From Alteromonas sp047556435 (GTDB taxonomy: Bacteria > Pseudomonadota > Gammaproteobacteria > Enterobacterales > Alteromonadaceae), in assembly GCF_047556435.1 (NCBI RefSeq), contig NZ_CP180210.1:1674001-1738000 (forward strand): DNA of 64,000 bases. The letters run 5' to 3'. Below, one piece after another: positions 8,937 to 16,743 of this stretch. Numbering within the stretch: position 1 is the first letter of the stretch; every line of letters begins with the position of its first letter. Both the position numbers and the translations under genes were made by a program. The notes beneath the pieces are model-generated. The model did no database searches. It saw nothing but the letters and a program-made list of their open reading frames with translations, and had not been told where the DNA came from.

Positions 8937-9392
8937 TTATGCACGATTGAAAACCCGTTCGGTGAGCTTGGCTAAACCATAACTTAATGCGCCAGCAACT
9001 GCGCTAAGCCAAATGGCATGAATTGGAATAAAGACAATAGCCAATGCCGAAGTCGAAGAGGTGTGCTCAGACGTAAAAAGCGAATGTTGCATACCCCAGT
9101 AACCCCAAAGATGGAAAAGGGAGATGGTGGCAAGTGAGCAGTAAAGCGCAATTTTTCCGATTGTAGAGCTTTTAAGGCTGGAAAAAAGAGCAATCGCGGA
9201 AAGCAATATATAGGGAACAATTCTGAAGGAAGCTGAAAACAAAAAACTTTCTAAAGTGAAATACTGAGTGGCTCGTTCAAAGCCAGGTTGAGGAGCGTAT
9301 CCGCCGACAATAACAGCTAATAGCCATTCAACTGTTGTCTCATTGATCAAGAGAAAAGACAGAAACACCAAAATCCAAAACAACAATCTCAT
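8937..9392 (-). CDS. Four-helix membrane protein (cassette)
   Basis: A protein of 151 residues beginning MRLLFWILVFLSFLL, with hydrophobic segments at about 3-30, 50-70, 80-97 and 112-140. The start at 9392 is set by AAAGG 8 nt upstream; the longer frame reads into an attC site. The stop lies 3 nt from attC C, as expected for a compact cassette. No family recognised. Confidence 0.65.
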   Translation of the reverse strand: MRLLFWILVFLSFLLINETTVEWLLAVIVGGYAPQPGFERATQYFTLESFLFSASFRIVPYILLSAIALFSSLKSSTIGKIALYCSLATISLFHLWGYWGMQHSLFTSEHTSSTSALAIVFIPIHAIWLSAVAGALSYGLAKLTERVFNRA

Positions 9393-9402
9393 ATCGAATT
9401 CC

Positions 9403-9512
9403 TTTTCGTGTATTACGGGCAAACTACGTAGGCTATAATACTGAGTGAATCGAAGAAAGCCTACGTTTAAGTCCCAAACGAGCGCAGTAAGCACCATCAG
9501 TGTTTGTTAGCA
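9403..9512 (-). repeat. attC site D, one box eroded
   Basis: The R'' box GTTAGCA is at 9506-9512 after the usual GTGTTT. Inner arms ACGTAGGCT / AGCCTACGT are perfect. The opposite end is eroded (TATTACGGGC in place of the usual CATAACGGGC). Confidence 0.7.
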
Positions 9513-9612
9513 TGCAGCGTCAATTATCCTGAAGATACTGGGTAGCGGCATAATCGCGACGCGCCTCTGAGTTGCTGCTCCAGTGATCGCAGGTGACGAG
9601 TCTAGCGCCCTG
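9513..9612 (-). pseudogene. Relic of a deleted cassette
   Basis: The first 30 or so bases nearly match the 3' end of the cassette gene at 15425-16054 (shared TCAATTATCCTGAAGATACTG, at the same distance from an attC box). The rest is scrambled sequence ending in a GTTAGCC box at 9612-9618. It is therefore the stump of a second copy of that cassette, deleted internally. Confidence 0.6.
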
Positions 9613-10146
9613 TTAGCCGTCTTGCCCAAAATCGACCTCGGTGTCTTCGATAAGTGTAAAATAGCCGTCTTTTTCTTCGAGTTGAAGCGCAATTGAAATA
9701 TATACAGATTGACCTTTTTGGGGCTCCTCGTTAAAGCCTGCGCCAATTGAGAAAGACACTTTTCCTTGTGCTTCTTGTGATAGTAAATTTTGCGTTTCCT
9801 TGAAGTTGTTAACTGCGAGCTCTGAAAGCTTAAATGTGTATTCAGTTTTTGCAGGCTCAGATAAAAAGAAGCCCTCTTGCGCAGCTATCTTATCCCGTTT
9901 TTCGAGAACGAGCGGGAACGTGAAATGCCTGAGCCCCTTTTCATTTTCCAAGCTGAGACTCAGATTAATCTTTTCCAATTTTAGCGTGAAAGGTTCTGAT
10001 AACCTTATTTTTGAACGTATTTGAAGGGGGTCTAAAATAACAAAGCTTTGTTCGTCAAAGTTACGATATTTAAGCATGGTCGAGATAGGAATGCTCGAGC
10101 AGCCATATAAAAAAAGAATTATAAAAACTAAAAATAACTTTCTCAT
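9613..10146 (-). CDS. Lipoprotein of unknown function (cassette)
   Basis: A protein of 177 residues with signal MRKLFLVFIILFLYGCSS, so Cys16 is the predicted acylation site and the protein should be anchored facing the periplasm. The mature part is rich in alternating hydrophobic/charged strands (KIRLSEPFTLKLEKINLSLSL), suggesting a beta-sandwich. GGAGAG lies just before the ATG at 10146; a longer frame runs into attC E and is not used. Its stop overlaps the attC box at 9612. No family recognised. Confidence 0.7.
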   Translation of the reverse strand: MRKLFLVFIILFLYGCSSIPISTMLKYRNFDEQSFVILDPLQIRSKIRLSEPFTLKLEKINLSLSLENEKGLRHFTFPLVLEKRDKIAAQEGFFLSEPAKTEYTFKLSELAVNNFKETQNLLSQEAQGKVSFSIGAGFNEEPQKGQSVYISIALQLEEKDGYFTLIEDTEVDFGQDG

Positions 10147-10164
10147 TATCTCTCCATGATAGAC

Positions 10165-10260
10165 GGCTAACATCCACATAACGGGCAATAACACGTTGGC
10201 TAAAATACAGAACGACGTGACGGGAGCTTACGTGTTAGTGCCCCGGTGACCTGGTTTGTA
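10165..10260 (-). repeat. attC site E, R'' side interrupted by the IS110 element
   Basis: R' box GGCTAAC is at 10165-10171 and the inner arms (ACACGTTGGCT / AGCTTACGTGT) are clear. At the other end GTTTGT is followed by non-attC sequence instead of the expected TA(T/G)G box, exactly where the IS110 left end begins. Confidence 0.75.
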
Positions 10261-10484
10261 TGGATAATTCTTCCCTAAATTCCCCACAACTTTTCAAAGA
10301 TGGGTAAAGTGAGGCCCAGACTTTGGCTGCAACCAAAGTTGGCTGTGTGGTAGTTCGATGACTTGCAGGCTCCTCAATTGAGAGACCGATAACAAACATG
10401 AACGCCACGCAGTGCTCCAAGCAACATACTCGAATAGTCGACTGGGCCCCGAGCTCGCATTTAGCAAACCAGAGTTAGCTTATT
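10261..10484 (+). ncRNA. Candidate bridge-RNA region of IS110 left end
   Basis: Family knowledge: IS110-group elements transcribe a structured guide RNA from this segment. Seen here: a 7-bp perfect stem ACTTTGG (10320-10326) / CCAAAGT (10333-10339) with a 6-nt loop, and a palindrome CTCAATTGAG at 10373-10382. The RNA itself is inferred; its guide loops cannot be assigned without the lost right end. Confidence 0.4.
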
Positions 10485-11175
10485 ATGAATAAAACCGAAG
10501 CGCAAAACATTAACGCCGGCGTTGATACCGGTAAAGATTTCCTTGATATTCATGTTCGTCCACTCGATGAATACTTTAAAGTTAGCAACGATAAAAAGGG
10601 GATTTCAGAAGCAATAAAACGATTGAAAAAGTTAAATCCTGATCGTGTCGTCATTGAGGCAACTGGTCGTTACGAAGTGGCTTTTATCACTGCTTGTGCG
10701 ACTGCCAATATACCTTTTAGCGTAGTGAACCCTGTTCATATAAAGCGTTTTGCAGGTGCCATCGGCCGTAAAGCAAAAACGGATAAATTAGATGCGGCAT
10801 TGATTGCCCATTTTAGTGAAGTAATACAACCGCCCCTGTCCGAGCTGAAGCCAGAGAATATGCAGCAAGTGGCTGATGTAGTGGCACGCAGGAGTCAGCT
10901 TCTTGAGATGCAGACTCGTGAGAAAAACCGGCTTCAAATTATGCCCATAAACGTTCATCCCAGCATCAAAGCCTTGCTCTTGGTGTTAAAAAAGCAAATT
11001 CAAAAAATGGACGATGAACTGGCTAAACTCATTGAAAGCTGCCCGGAATTTAAAGCGAAAAGTGACCTCGTTCAAAGTATGCCGGGAATAGGCAAAGTCT
11101 CCGCCGCGGCGCTAATTAGTTACCTACCAGAGCTTGGGTTAATGAGCAGTAAAGAAGTAGCAGCATTGGTTGGTG
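10485..11175 (+). pseudogene. IS110-family transposase, 3'-truncated
   Basis: The N-terminal RuvC-like DEDD domain is intact: Asp in VDTGKDFLDIHV, Glu in VIEATGRYE and the Asp pair in KTDKLDAALIAHF. A coiled linker follows and then the start of the Transposase_20 region (MPGIGKVSAAALISYL), broken at AALVGG by the IS66 end, which supplies a few foreign codons and a stop. Intact relatives have about 320 residues; about 230 remain and the catalytic Ser is lost. It is the only plus-strand gene in the array. Confidence 0.85.
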
Positions 11176-11196
11176 GTAAGCGTCCGGTAATCCCAC

Positions 11197-12702
11197 CTAT
11201 TGTTTAGCAAACTGCCATGGTAGTAGCCGCTCGATATCGGCTTCGGGTTTGCTGAGCTGCTCCAGGCAGTCCATGACATACTCGAAGACGTTTAGGTCAT
11301 TAGCTTTCGCTGTTTCAATGATGCTGTAGAGGATGGCGCTGGCATTGGCACCGGTGGCGGTCTGGCTGAACAGCCAGTTTTTTCTGCCAATGACGAACGG
11401 TTTAATGGCTCGCTCTGCGCGGTTGTTGTCGATGGCGAGATGGCCATCGAGTGTATAACGAGTCAGCTTATGCCATTGATTAAGGCAGTATTGTATTGCC
11501 TCTCCGAGTTTTGTTTTCGGTAGCACCTGTTGTGCTGATTTTATCAGCCAGGTTTCAAGCTGATTCAGCAGCGGCAGGCTTTTTTCCTGTCGTTGTGTGT
11601 AGCGGGTTGCTGCGGTTTCTTCCTTTAACTGCGTCTCGACACGGTAAAGTTTCTGGATGTGGTTCAGTGCCCAGTCGGCTTTGCCACTGCCTTTACTGCC
11701 AGCGCCTTTTTTCGCTTCCATGAACTTCCGTCTCGCATGAGCCCAGCAGCCGACTAAGGTGGCCTGCGTTTGTTCGTAGCCCTGATAGCCATCCACTTGC
11801 AGATAGCCGCTATAACCATCAAGGAAGTCTACGGCACATCGCCCGGCACGGCTATTGTGATAATCGTACAGCACGATATTGGATATCACCGAGCCGGTGA
11901 TGGTCGCTTGCGGTGAATCTGCACCGGCGGCATACAACCACATGTAACTGGCCGCTTTGTCAGAATCGACAACCTTCAGGGTGGTTTCATCCGCCTGGAT
12001 AACCGGTTGTTGTAGCAGATGCTGATGAAGCTGATCATAAAGCGGCTTAAATAACTCAGCGCAACGGATTATCCAGTCTGCCATGGTCTTACGGCTGAGT
12101 TCGATGCCATGCTGTTTGAACATAGCTTCCTGCCGGTAAAGTGGCAGACCATACTGGTATTTGCTGGTGATTATCTGACTCAACAGGCTCGGCGTTGCAT
12201 AACCTTTGGGGATAACGCTATGTGGTACCGGCGCTTGTTTGACCGTGTTGATGATACCCTCTTTTTCGCAAGTACGACACGCATACTTCGGACGTACATG
12301 CTCAATCACTTTGACCTGAGCCGGAATGAACTGGAGTTTCTCAGACTTATCTTCGCCGATGCAGTGCAGCGCGCCAGCGCAGCAATCACAGACTTTATCT
12401 TCATCAGGGATATCGTGGACGATGACTTCACGCAGTAAGTCCTCAGGCAGTGGTTTGCGCTTAGGTTTACTGCGTGTGTAACTGATGGTTTCCTGCTCTG
12501 GCGTTTCAACATCGGCAACCAGTTCTTCCGCCTCATTAAACAGCTCACCCTGACCAGGGTGGCCTTCGGTGCTTTTACCAAACTGTCTTTGCTGTGCGAT
12601 GCGGAACTGCTCTTCCAGATATTGATAACGCGCCATTACCTGCGACAACATTTTTTTCAATGTCGCCGGGTCGTCTGGTAAATTCTCGATATCAATATTC
12701 AT
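11197..12702 (-). CDS. tnpC: IS66 transposase TnpC
   Basis: A protein of 501 residues. The N-terminal coiled coil (EEQFRIAQQRQFGKS) is followed by the IS66 zinc-binding domain (VCDCCAGALHCIG ... YACRTCE) and the DDE catalytic domain (Asp in QADETTLKVVD, Asp in YLQVDGYQGYEQ, Glu in AERAIKPFVIGRKNWLF), then the short C-terminal domain. It is full length with no frameshift, so the element may be active. The stop is 3 nt from the inverted repeat. The start at 12702 (MNIDIENLPDDPATLK) is preferred; an in-frame codon 18 nt earlier is possible. Confidence 0.95.
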   Translation of the reverse strand: MNIDIENLPDDPATLKKMLSQVMARYQYLEEQFRIAQQRQFGKSTEGHPGQGELFNEAEELVADVETPEQETISYTRSKPKRKPLPEDLLREVIVHDIPDEDKVCDCCAGALHCIGEDKSEKLQFIPAQVKVIEHVRPKYACRTCEKEGIINTVKQAPVPHSVIPKGYATPSLLSQIITSKYQYGLPLYRQEAMFKQHGIELSRKTMADWIIRCAELFKPLYDQLHQHLLQQPVIQADETTLKVVDSDKAASYMWLYAAGADSPQATITGSVISNIVLYDYHNSRAGRCAVDFLDGYSGYLQVDGYQGYEQTQATLVGCWAHARRKFMEAKKGAGSKGSGKADWALNHIQKLYRVETQLKEETAATRYTQRQEKSLPLLNQLETWLIKSAQQVLPKTKLGEAIQYCLNQWHKLTRYTLDGHLAIDNNRAERAIKPFVIGRKNWLFSQTATGANASAILYSIIETAKANDLNVFEYVMDCLEQLSKPEADIERLLPWQFAKQ

Positions 12703-12788
12703 GACATAATTATCACGCAATAACGTATTGATTGCCCGATATTATTCAGACTATTTCGTGATCGATAAATGCTGTTTATGATCACCGG

Positions 12789-13139
12789 TTATAAGCCGGA
12801 AGCCTTGTAATTCAATGGCGAGTGGCCTATCACATCAAAGCCCGACAACAACCACTGCAACTGCTGCTCACTCAGGTGCATGTGCTGTAGTTCAGTGTCT
12901 GATGGCCATTTGAAGCGATGCTTCTCCAGGCGCTTATACCACAGGGCAAACCCGGTTTTATCCCAGTACAGCACCTTCAACTTATCCCGCTTTTTATTAC
13001 AGAAGACAAACAGCGCATCCCGGAACGGGTTCAATTCCATCTGCTGTTCCACCACGACAATCAGGCCGTTGATGGACTTACGGAAGTCGACATTATCCAG
13101 ATAAAGATAAATGTCAGAAGGTTCAACAAACATCCTCAT
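12789..13139 (-). CDS. tnpB: IS66 accessory protein TnpB
   Basis: A protein of 116 residues with the family signature DVDFRKSINGL-type core (YLDNVDFRKSINGLIVVVE), FRDALFVFCNKKRDKLKVLYWD and FALWYKRLEKHRFKWP. It is required with TnpA and TnpC for IS66 transposition, role not settled. Its ATG (13139) overlaps the tnpA stop as ATGA, indicating translational coupling; an alternative ATG is 6 nt on. Confidence 0.93.
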   Translation of the reverse strand: MRMFVEPSDIYLYLDNVDFRKSINGLIVVVEQQMELNPFRDALFVFCNKKRDKLKVLYWDKTGFALWYKRLEKHRFKWPSDTELQHMHLSEQQLQWLLSGFDVIGHSPLNYKASGL

Positions 13140-13453
13140 TCGTTCAGCGCCATCATCAGGTTGGCCAACCACTGGGGACTTACATTGGCCGGTAACCGCA
13201 ACGTCGAAGCAGCGTATTCCAACGAGAGAGACTGACTGTCATCATCAACACGGGACTCGAAGGTGGTGACTTCGCGCTTAACATGAACAAATTTATTACT
13301 GGTTCGCTGAAGACGGATGTCACTGCGTCTGGCATAAAAAGTCTGGATATTAATCTGGTGTTGGCGGCAAAACACCACCGCTGACAACCCGCTTTGTTCC
13401 TGACGCTCAAAAAGTTCCAGCCAGGTATTTACGTCTCGTCGTTGATATCGCAT
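13136..13453 (-). CDS. tnpA: IS66 accessory protein TnpA
   Basis: A protein of 105 residues. The N-terminal helix-turn-helix-like part (WLELFERQEQSGLSAVVFCRQHQINIQTFYARR) is typical of IS66 Orf1/TnpA, which resembles IS3 TnpA and is thought to bind DNA. It is followed by a poorly conserved C-terminal half. GGAG precedes the ATG, and the gene is first in the tnpABC operon. Confidence 0.93.
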   Translation of the reverse strand: MRYQRRDVNTWLELFERQEQSGLSAVVFCRQHQINIQTFYARRSDIRLQRTSNKFVHVKREVTTFESRVDDDSQSLSLEYAASTLRLPANVSPQWLANLMMALNE

Positions 13454-13529
13454 GTGTGTTCTCCTTTGTGGAAGAACACCATGCAGTAGCTATGTCAGTT
13501 TTTGAATGTGGGGATTACCGGACGCTTAC

Positions 13530-13664
13530 AATTAATATAGTCGCAACCGGATATCCAAAGAACGACGCAAAGCTATCTGCAAAGTTTCCATAGTAAATAA
13601 TAAGGGCAATAAAAGTAGTGCCACAAAGAAAAATTGCTCTTATTAATAGTTCCTTTTTAGTCAC
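13530..13664 (-). pseudogene. Cassette gene truncated by IS66
   Basis: From a GTG at 13664 (AAGGGAAAG upstream) the frame encodes 45 residues starting TKKELLIRAIFLCGTTFIAL, with a hydrophobic helix, then runs into the IS66 repeat and stops. The 3' part and its attC are missing. It was probably a small membrane protein and is too short for the track's size limit. Confidence 0.6.
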
Positions 13665-13678
13665 ATCTTTCCCTTGGC

Positions 13679-13787
13679 GTATAACTTTTAAATAAGGGGC
13701 GCAGGCATGTGGGGCATAATGGCGAAGCCGCCCCGCATGTATGCGTCCCAGCCCGCGCAGTGGGCGTACTTAATTTTTTTGTTAGAT
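13679..13787 (-). repeat. attC site F
   Basis: R' GTATAAC at 13679-13685 and R'' GTTAGAT at 13781-13787. Inner arms CATGTGGGGC / GCCCCGCATG around GCGAAGC. It is an intact-looking site for the 13782 cassette. Confidence 0.85.
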
Positions 13788-14333
13788 GGCATTAGCCGCA
13801 AAAATTCGAAGCTCACTTTCGTAGCCTTGCAAGTCGAAGTTCGTAGAACACTTATTCATAAAACCATGAAAGTAAGGCACCTGTCTAATTTTGGTTCTTT
13901 GTGTGGCGTGCAATTCTGAGATTAATTGTGATACTGAAAAGTGTTTCTCTGTTTTTGGGAAAACAAGAGTAACCGGAAATAATGGAACAACTTTTCGGTT
14001 GTTTCTTATTTGAGACCCGTAAAAGCATATAGCTTTGTTTATATGCGAAGGCCCGAAACTTCCTGAGAGGTTCCAAATGGCAGCAGCACCAATGCTAAAA
14101 CCCACGAGGTTTACAGAATAATCCAATTTGGTTAGCGAGTTAATCAAATGCTTGCTGTAATTTTCTAAGCCAATATTAGAGGAGAAATACTCATATGCAT
14201 CACTTTCAGTGTGAAACATCTTATTTTGACCGTCATACGGGTCAACAATGATGTGGTTCTTACAGATGGCATTTGCCAATTCTTCAAGAGCGGGAGTTTT
14301 ACCAAAGATATCCGTAACAACTACAGTAGTCAC
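13782..14333 (-). CDS. Dienelactone hydrolase-like alpha/beta hydrolase (cassette)
   Basis: A protein of 183 residues from a GTG at 14333 (GGAA 7 nt upstream; the longer frame starts inside attC G). It opens VTTVVVTDIFGKTPALEELA, has DPYDG, and carries a nucleophile elbow GFSIGAAAIW (Ser in G-F-S-I-G). A late His occurs in VPYFHGFMN. These fit the short dienelactone hydrolase/BAAT group, although the acidic residue cannot be placed with certainty. It is likely cytosolic since no signal peptide is seen. Substrate unknown. Confidence 0.65.
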   Translation of the reverse strand: MTTVVVTDIFGKTPALEELANAICKNHIIVDPYDGQNKMFHTESDAYEYFSSNIGLENYSKHLINSLTKLDYSVNLVGFSIGAAAIWNLSGSFGPSHINKAICFYGSQIRNNRKVVPLFPVTLVFPKTEKHFSVSQLISELHATQRTKIRQVPYFHGFMNKCSTNFDLQGYESELRIFAANAI

Positions 14334-14348
14334 TTTAATTTCCGTGCC

Positions 14349-14462
14349 ATCTAACACCCGCATAAAGGGCGATAACACATGGGCTAAAATAGGAACGAAG
14401 TGACGCAGCCCATGTGTTAGCGTCCCAGCGAGCTTGCGAGCGATTTAATGCGTTTGTTATAT
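14349..14462 (-). repeat. attC site G
   Basis: R' ATCTAAC at 14349-14355 and R'' GTTATAT at 14456-14462. Inner arms ACACATGGGCT / AGCCCATGTGT are perfect, around AACGAAGTGACG. Intact. Confidence 0.9.
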
Positions 14463-14857
14463 CAATTTTGCAAATCTGCACGCATTGCTTTTAAAAGAGG
14501 GGCTTTCGCATTTAAATAGCTTTGATGCTCTATTGAATCCTTTTTCAGATGTGAAAATACCCTCGATATTTCAACGCTGGTTTCCTCACTTGATATTATA
14601 AGAGCTGAATACATTTCCCCAACACACAGACTTGGATCATGAGGACTTGCAAGCATTGCTTTATCTGCGGCCTCTAAAAACTTGGCGTAGTGAACTCTCC
14701 GCTCTTTTTTTAACTCTAGCTGCTGATTTCCCAAAATATCTAGAGACTTCAATTTTATTTGGTTATTAGAGCGCTTTGATTCTAAGAAATAGTTGGCAAT
14801 TTGCGTTATTACTACACTGCCTAAAGCACCTATTAATGTATAAATCGCGGTATCCAA
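14462..14857 (-). CDS. Membrane-anchored helical protein (cassette)
   Basis: About 131 residues. It starts with a single transmembrane helix (DTAIYTLIGALGSVVITQIANYF in segments of residues 2-24) followed by a charged helical domain (KLKSLDILGNQQLELKKERRVHYAKFLEAADKAML). The TTG at 14857 is chosen because AAGGAGG lies just upstream (about 4 nt); the longer frame runs into attC H. Architecture is similar to the cassette protein at 19186-19611, suggesting the same broad class. Function unknown. Confidence 0.6.
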   Translation of the reverse strand: MDTAIYTLIGALGSVVITQIANYFLESKRSNNQIKLKSLDILGNQQLELKKERRVHYAKFLEAADKAMLASPHDPSLCVGEMYSALIISSEETSVEISRVFSHLKKDSIEHQSYLNAKAPLLKAMRADLQN

Positions 14858-14871
14858 AAAACCTCCTTTTG

Positions 14872-14988
14872 ATATAACGGCTCGCATAACGGGCAAATAT
14901 ACGTAGGCTAAAATACCGAGCAGAGCGAGGGGAGCCTAAGTGTATTTGTCCCCCGCGAGCGAAGCGAGTGTTTATGCGTTTGTTAGGT
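14872..14988 (-). repeat. attC site H
   Basis: R' ATATAAC at 14872-14878 and R'' GTTAGGT at 14982-14988. Inner arms TACGTAGGCT / AGCCTAAGTGTA carry one mismatch. Intact. Confidence 0.88.
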
Positions 14989-15270
14989 GTCATGTTTAGA
15001 CAACCTTTGAATCGCTTCTGGGTCTTTTGAGATCTGGCGCTCTATTATGTTTAACAACGACTGTTCAGATACGCCCGTCACCCCAAACCAAATGTATCCT
15101 ACTAACAACATGGCAAACATCGGCGCCATTAGTGGTAGGAAACTTGTAATACCTAACTTGTCGTAGAATGGGAATGCAAAAACAAAGAGCAGTAAAAATA
15201 TGGAAGCGACCTTAGCCATAGCCATACCTTTTTTCGCTTTCAGGTAGTCCTTTATATCTGAGCTTTCCAT
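14983..15270 (-). CDS. Small two-helix membrane protein (cassette)
   Basis: A protein of 95 residues with a charged start (MESSDIKDYLKAKKG), two transmembrane segments (about 17-36 and 42-64) and a charged cytosolic tail (IIERQISKDPEAIQRLSKHDT). AGGAAC lies upstream of the ATG. No family recognised. Confidence 0.65.
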   Translation of the reverse strand: MESSDIKDYLKAKKGMAMAKVASIFLLLFVFAFPFYDKLGITSFLPLMAPMFAMLLVGYIWFGVTGVSEQSLLNIIERQISKDPEAIQRLSKHDT

Positions 15271-15299
15271 TTCAATTGTTCCTTAGAAATATGGACGAC

Positions 15300-15416
15300 A
15301 CCTAACACCCAGCTTTGGGGCGCAAATACGTAGGCTAAAATATGGAGCGAAGCGAAAGGAGCCTACGTGTTTGTGTCCCAGCGAACGCAGTGAGCGACAA
15401 TAGTTGTTTGTTAGAA
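15300..15416 (-). repeat. attC site I
   Basis: R' ACCTAAC at 15300-15306 and R'' GTTAGAA at 15410-15416, with perfect inner arms TACGTAGGCT / AGCCTACGT. Nearly identical to site K, pointing to a recent common origin. Confidence 0.9.
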
Positions 15417-15424
15417 TGCGGGCA

Positions 15425-16054
15425 TCAATTATCCTGAAGATACTGATTCAACCTCTGTAAATTGTACTTAATTAACATTTTTTCAACGTAAGATAAGCTA
15501 TCATTCTGGAGTTGGGCGCTCTTCAATTCTAAAGAGTTTGCAGAGACTTCTACATATTTATGCAGGTCTAATGTCTCGAACTCTTCGTACACGCTGAGTA
15601 ATTTTCTATCGCTGACTTCAATGTTTTCTATTCTCCAGGATAGTCCCTCTCGTTTAACACTAAATTCAATATTACTTAGTGAGATTTCGCCTTGACTCTC
15701 AAAGCTAACTTCAACAGAAACATAGTCTTTTGAGCTAAAAGGTGTCCAGTACTTTTTCAAGTCAGCCACGTATTCAATACTACTGAAATCCTTTAACTCC
15801 AGAGCTTTCATAAGAGCGAGCAGGAATAAAAAGTTTTGATCTTCACAAGACAGTTTTCGTTTAGCTTTTGTTGAATTGCTGAAGCTTAGGGTTATGCATT
15901 TTTCCGCTACCGAGCCTGCTTTTACACTTTCTAAATAACCTTCAACTAACTCTTTAGCTCTGTGGTTTTCTCCCATGACGCTGACAATTACGAGTATCGT
16001 TACGATTGGAAGCAGACCAAAAAATTTCAACAAAAGTTTACTTCGAGACTTCAT
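15425..16054 (-). CDS. Hypothetical exported or membrane-anchored protein (cassette)
   Basis: A protein of 209 residues with one N-terminal helix after a basic start (MKSRSKLLLKFFGLLPIVTILVIVSVMG), then a soluble domain (ELVEGYLESVKAGSVAEKC and strands YVSVEVSFESQGEISLSNIEFSVKREG). It is likely anchored with the domain in the periplasm. GGAATT precedes the ATG. A relic of its 3' end lies at 9513-9545, so this cassette was once present twice. Function unknown. Confidence 0.65.
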   Translation of the reverse strand: MKSRSKLLLKFFGLLPIVTILVIVSVMGENHRAKELVEGYLESVKAGSVAEKCITLSFSNSTKAKRKLSCEDQNFLFLLALMKALELKDFSSIEYVADLKKYWTPFSSKDYVSVEVSFESQGEISLSNIEFSVKREGLSWRIENIEVSDRKLLSVYEEFETLDLHKYVEVSANSLELKSAQLQNDSLSYVEKMLIKYNLQRLNQYLQDN

Positions 16055-16069
16055 AAATTCCTTTTAGCA

Positions 16070-16130
16070 TTCTAACACCCAACTTTGTGTTCCAGCGAAC
16101 GCAGTGAGCGCCAATAGTTGTTTGTTAGGT
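16070..16130 (-). repeat. Short attC site J (internal deletion)
   Basis: R' TTCTAAC at 16070-16076 and R'' GTTAGGT at 16124-16130, but only 61 bp. The middle part found in the otherwise matching sites I and K is missing between two TTTG repeats, removing both inner arms. Confidence 0.75.
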
Positions 16131-16135
16131 GACGT

Positions 16136-16618
16136 TTAACTGGCCTCGATGATGGGAATGTCGAGCTTTTCACTTACCAATTCATCAAGTACGAGATAGT
16201 TGCTTAAACCCCATATACCCACTAACCCCTTGGCATTGGGAATTTCATCTCCGTCAGCATTGAGATATTTTTTAAATAGAACATCAAAGTAACAATATTT
16301 TGTCGATATTTGAACAACAGGCTTATTATCAACAACTGGCATATATCCACGAGAAAAACCCAAGCGATTAATAAACAAAGGGGCCAACATTAATTCATTA
16401 GAAGTCAAATCGATTACCTTGTCAGATTCGCTAAACACTGCATCGAATACGTAAACTTTTATGCAGTTTTCAAAACCACCTGCTTTCCCAGTCAAAGAGA
16501 CGATCTGACCAAAGACATATCTATTATCAGGATACTTGAGCCTAAATAAATCCCCCACTTTAAGCTTTTTTCGATAAGTCTTTTGTACTTCCATGTTTGT
16601 TTCAGGTAAAGCCATCAA
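16136..16618 (-). CDS. Imm26-like putative immunity protein (cassette)
   Basis: A protein of 160 residues without signal peptide. The opening KLKVGDLFRLKYPDNRYVFGQIVS resembles the start of Imm26-type immunity domains, which begin with K-x-GD-x-F and a strand pair YxFGxV. A middle YCYFDVLFKKY and acidic tail follow. Imm26 proteins neutralise toxins of polymorphic systems, but no toxin gene lies nearby, so the role is a hypothesis. The start is uncertain: the first ATG lies just after the attC K box; MEVQ 24 nt further on is an alternative. Confidence 0.5.
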   Translation of the reverse strand: MMALPETNMEVQKTYRKKLKVGDLFRLKYPDNRYVFGQIVSLTGKAGGFENCIKVYVFDAVFSESDKVIDLTSNELMLAPLFINRLGFSRGYMPVVDNKPVVQISTKYCYFDVLFKKYLNADGDEIPNAKGLVGIWGLSNYLVLDELVSEKLDIPIIEAS

Positions 16619-16621
16619 GTC

Positions 16622-16738
16622 ACCTAACGCCCAACTTTGGGGCGCAAATACGTAGGCTAAAATCAGGAGCGAAGCGACGGGAGCCTACGTGTTTGTGTCC
16701 CAGCGAACGCAGTGAGCGCCAATAGTTGTTTGTTATGT
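16622..16738 (-). repeat. attC site K
   Basis: R' ACCTAAC at 16622-16628 and R'' GTTATGT at 16732-16738. Inner arms TACGTAGGCT / AGCCTACGT are perfect. Intact. Confidence 0.9.
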
Positions 16739-16743
16739 GTAAG

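Larger units (their letters stand above)
10261..11175 (+). mobile_element. Truncated IS110-family element in attC E
   Basis: Comprises a non-coding left end of about 224 nt and the first 690 nt of a DEDD transposase, cut by the IS66 element at 11176. The long non-coding segment lies upstream of the transposase, as in the IS110 (IS621-like) group, where it encodes the bridge RNA. It is predicted inactive because the C-terminal serine-containing domain and right end are gone. Confidence 0.75.
11176..13529 (-). mobile_element. Complete IS66-family insertion sequence
   Basis: Bounded by perfect 19-bp inverted repeats GTAAGCGTCCGGTAATCCC (11176-11194 and, inverted, 13511-13529), 2354 bp in all, carrying tnpA, tnpB and tnpC in the family's order. 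IS66 elements normally make an 8-bp target duplication. Here the flanks (GGTTGGTG and AATTAATA) differ and belong to two different broken genes, so a deletion accompanied or followed insertion. Confidence 0.95.

Noticed and set aside
9507..9746. Minus-strand open frame of 79 codons
   Set aside because: It overlaps the lipoprotein gene in another frame and crosses the relic cassette; composition does not look coding.
11496..12438. Plus-strand open frames inside the IS66 transposase gene
   Set aside because: They are antisense shadows of tnpC with no ribosome-binding sites.
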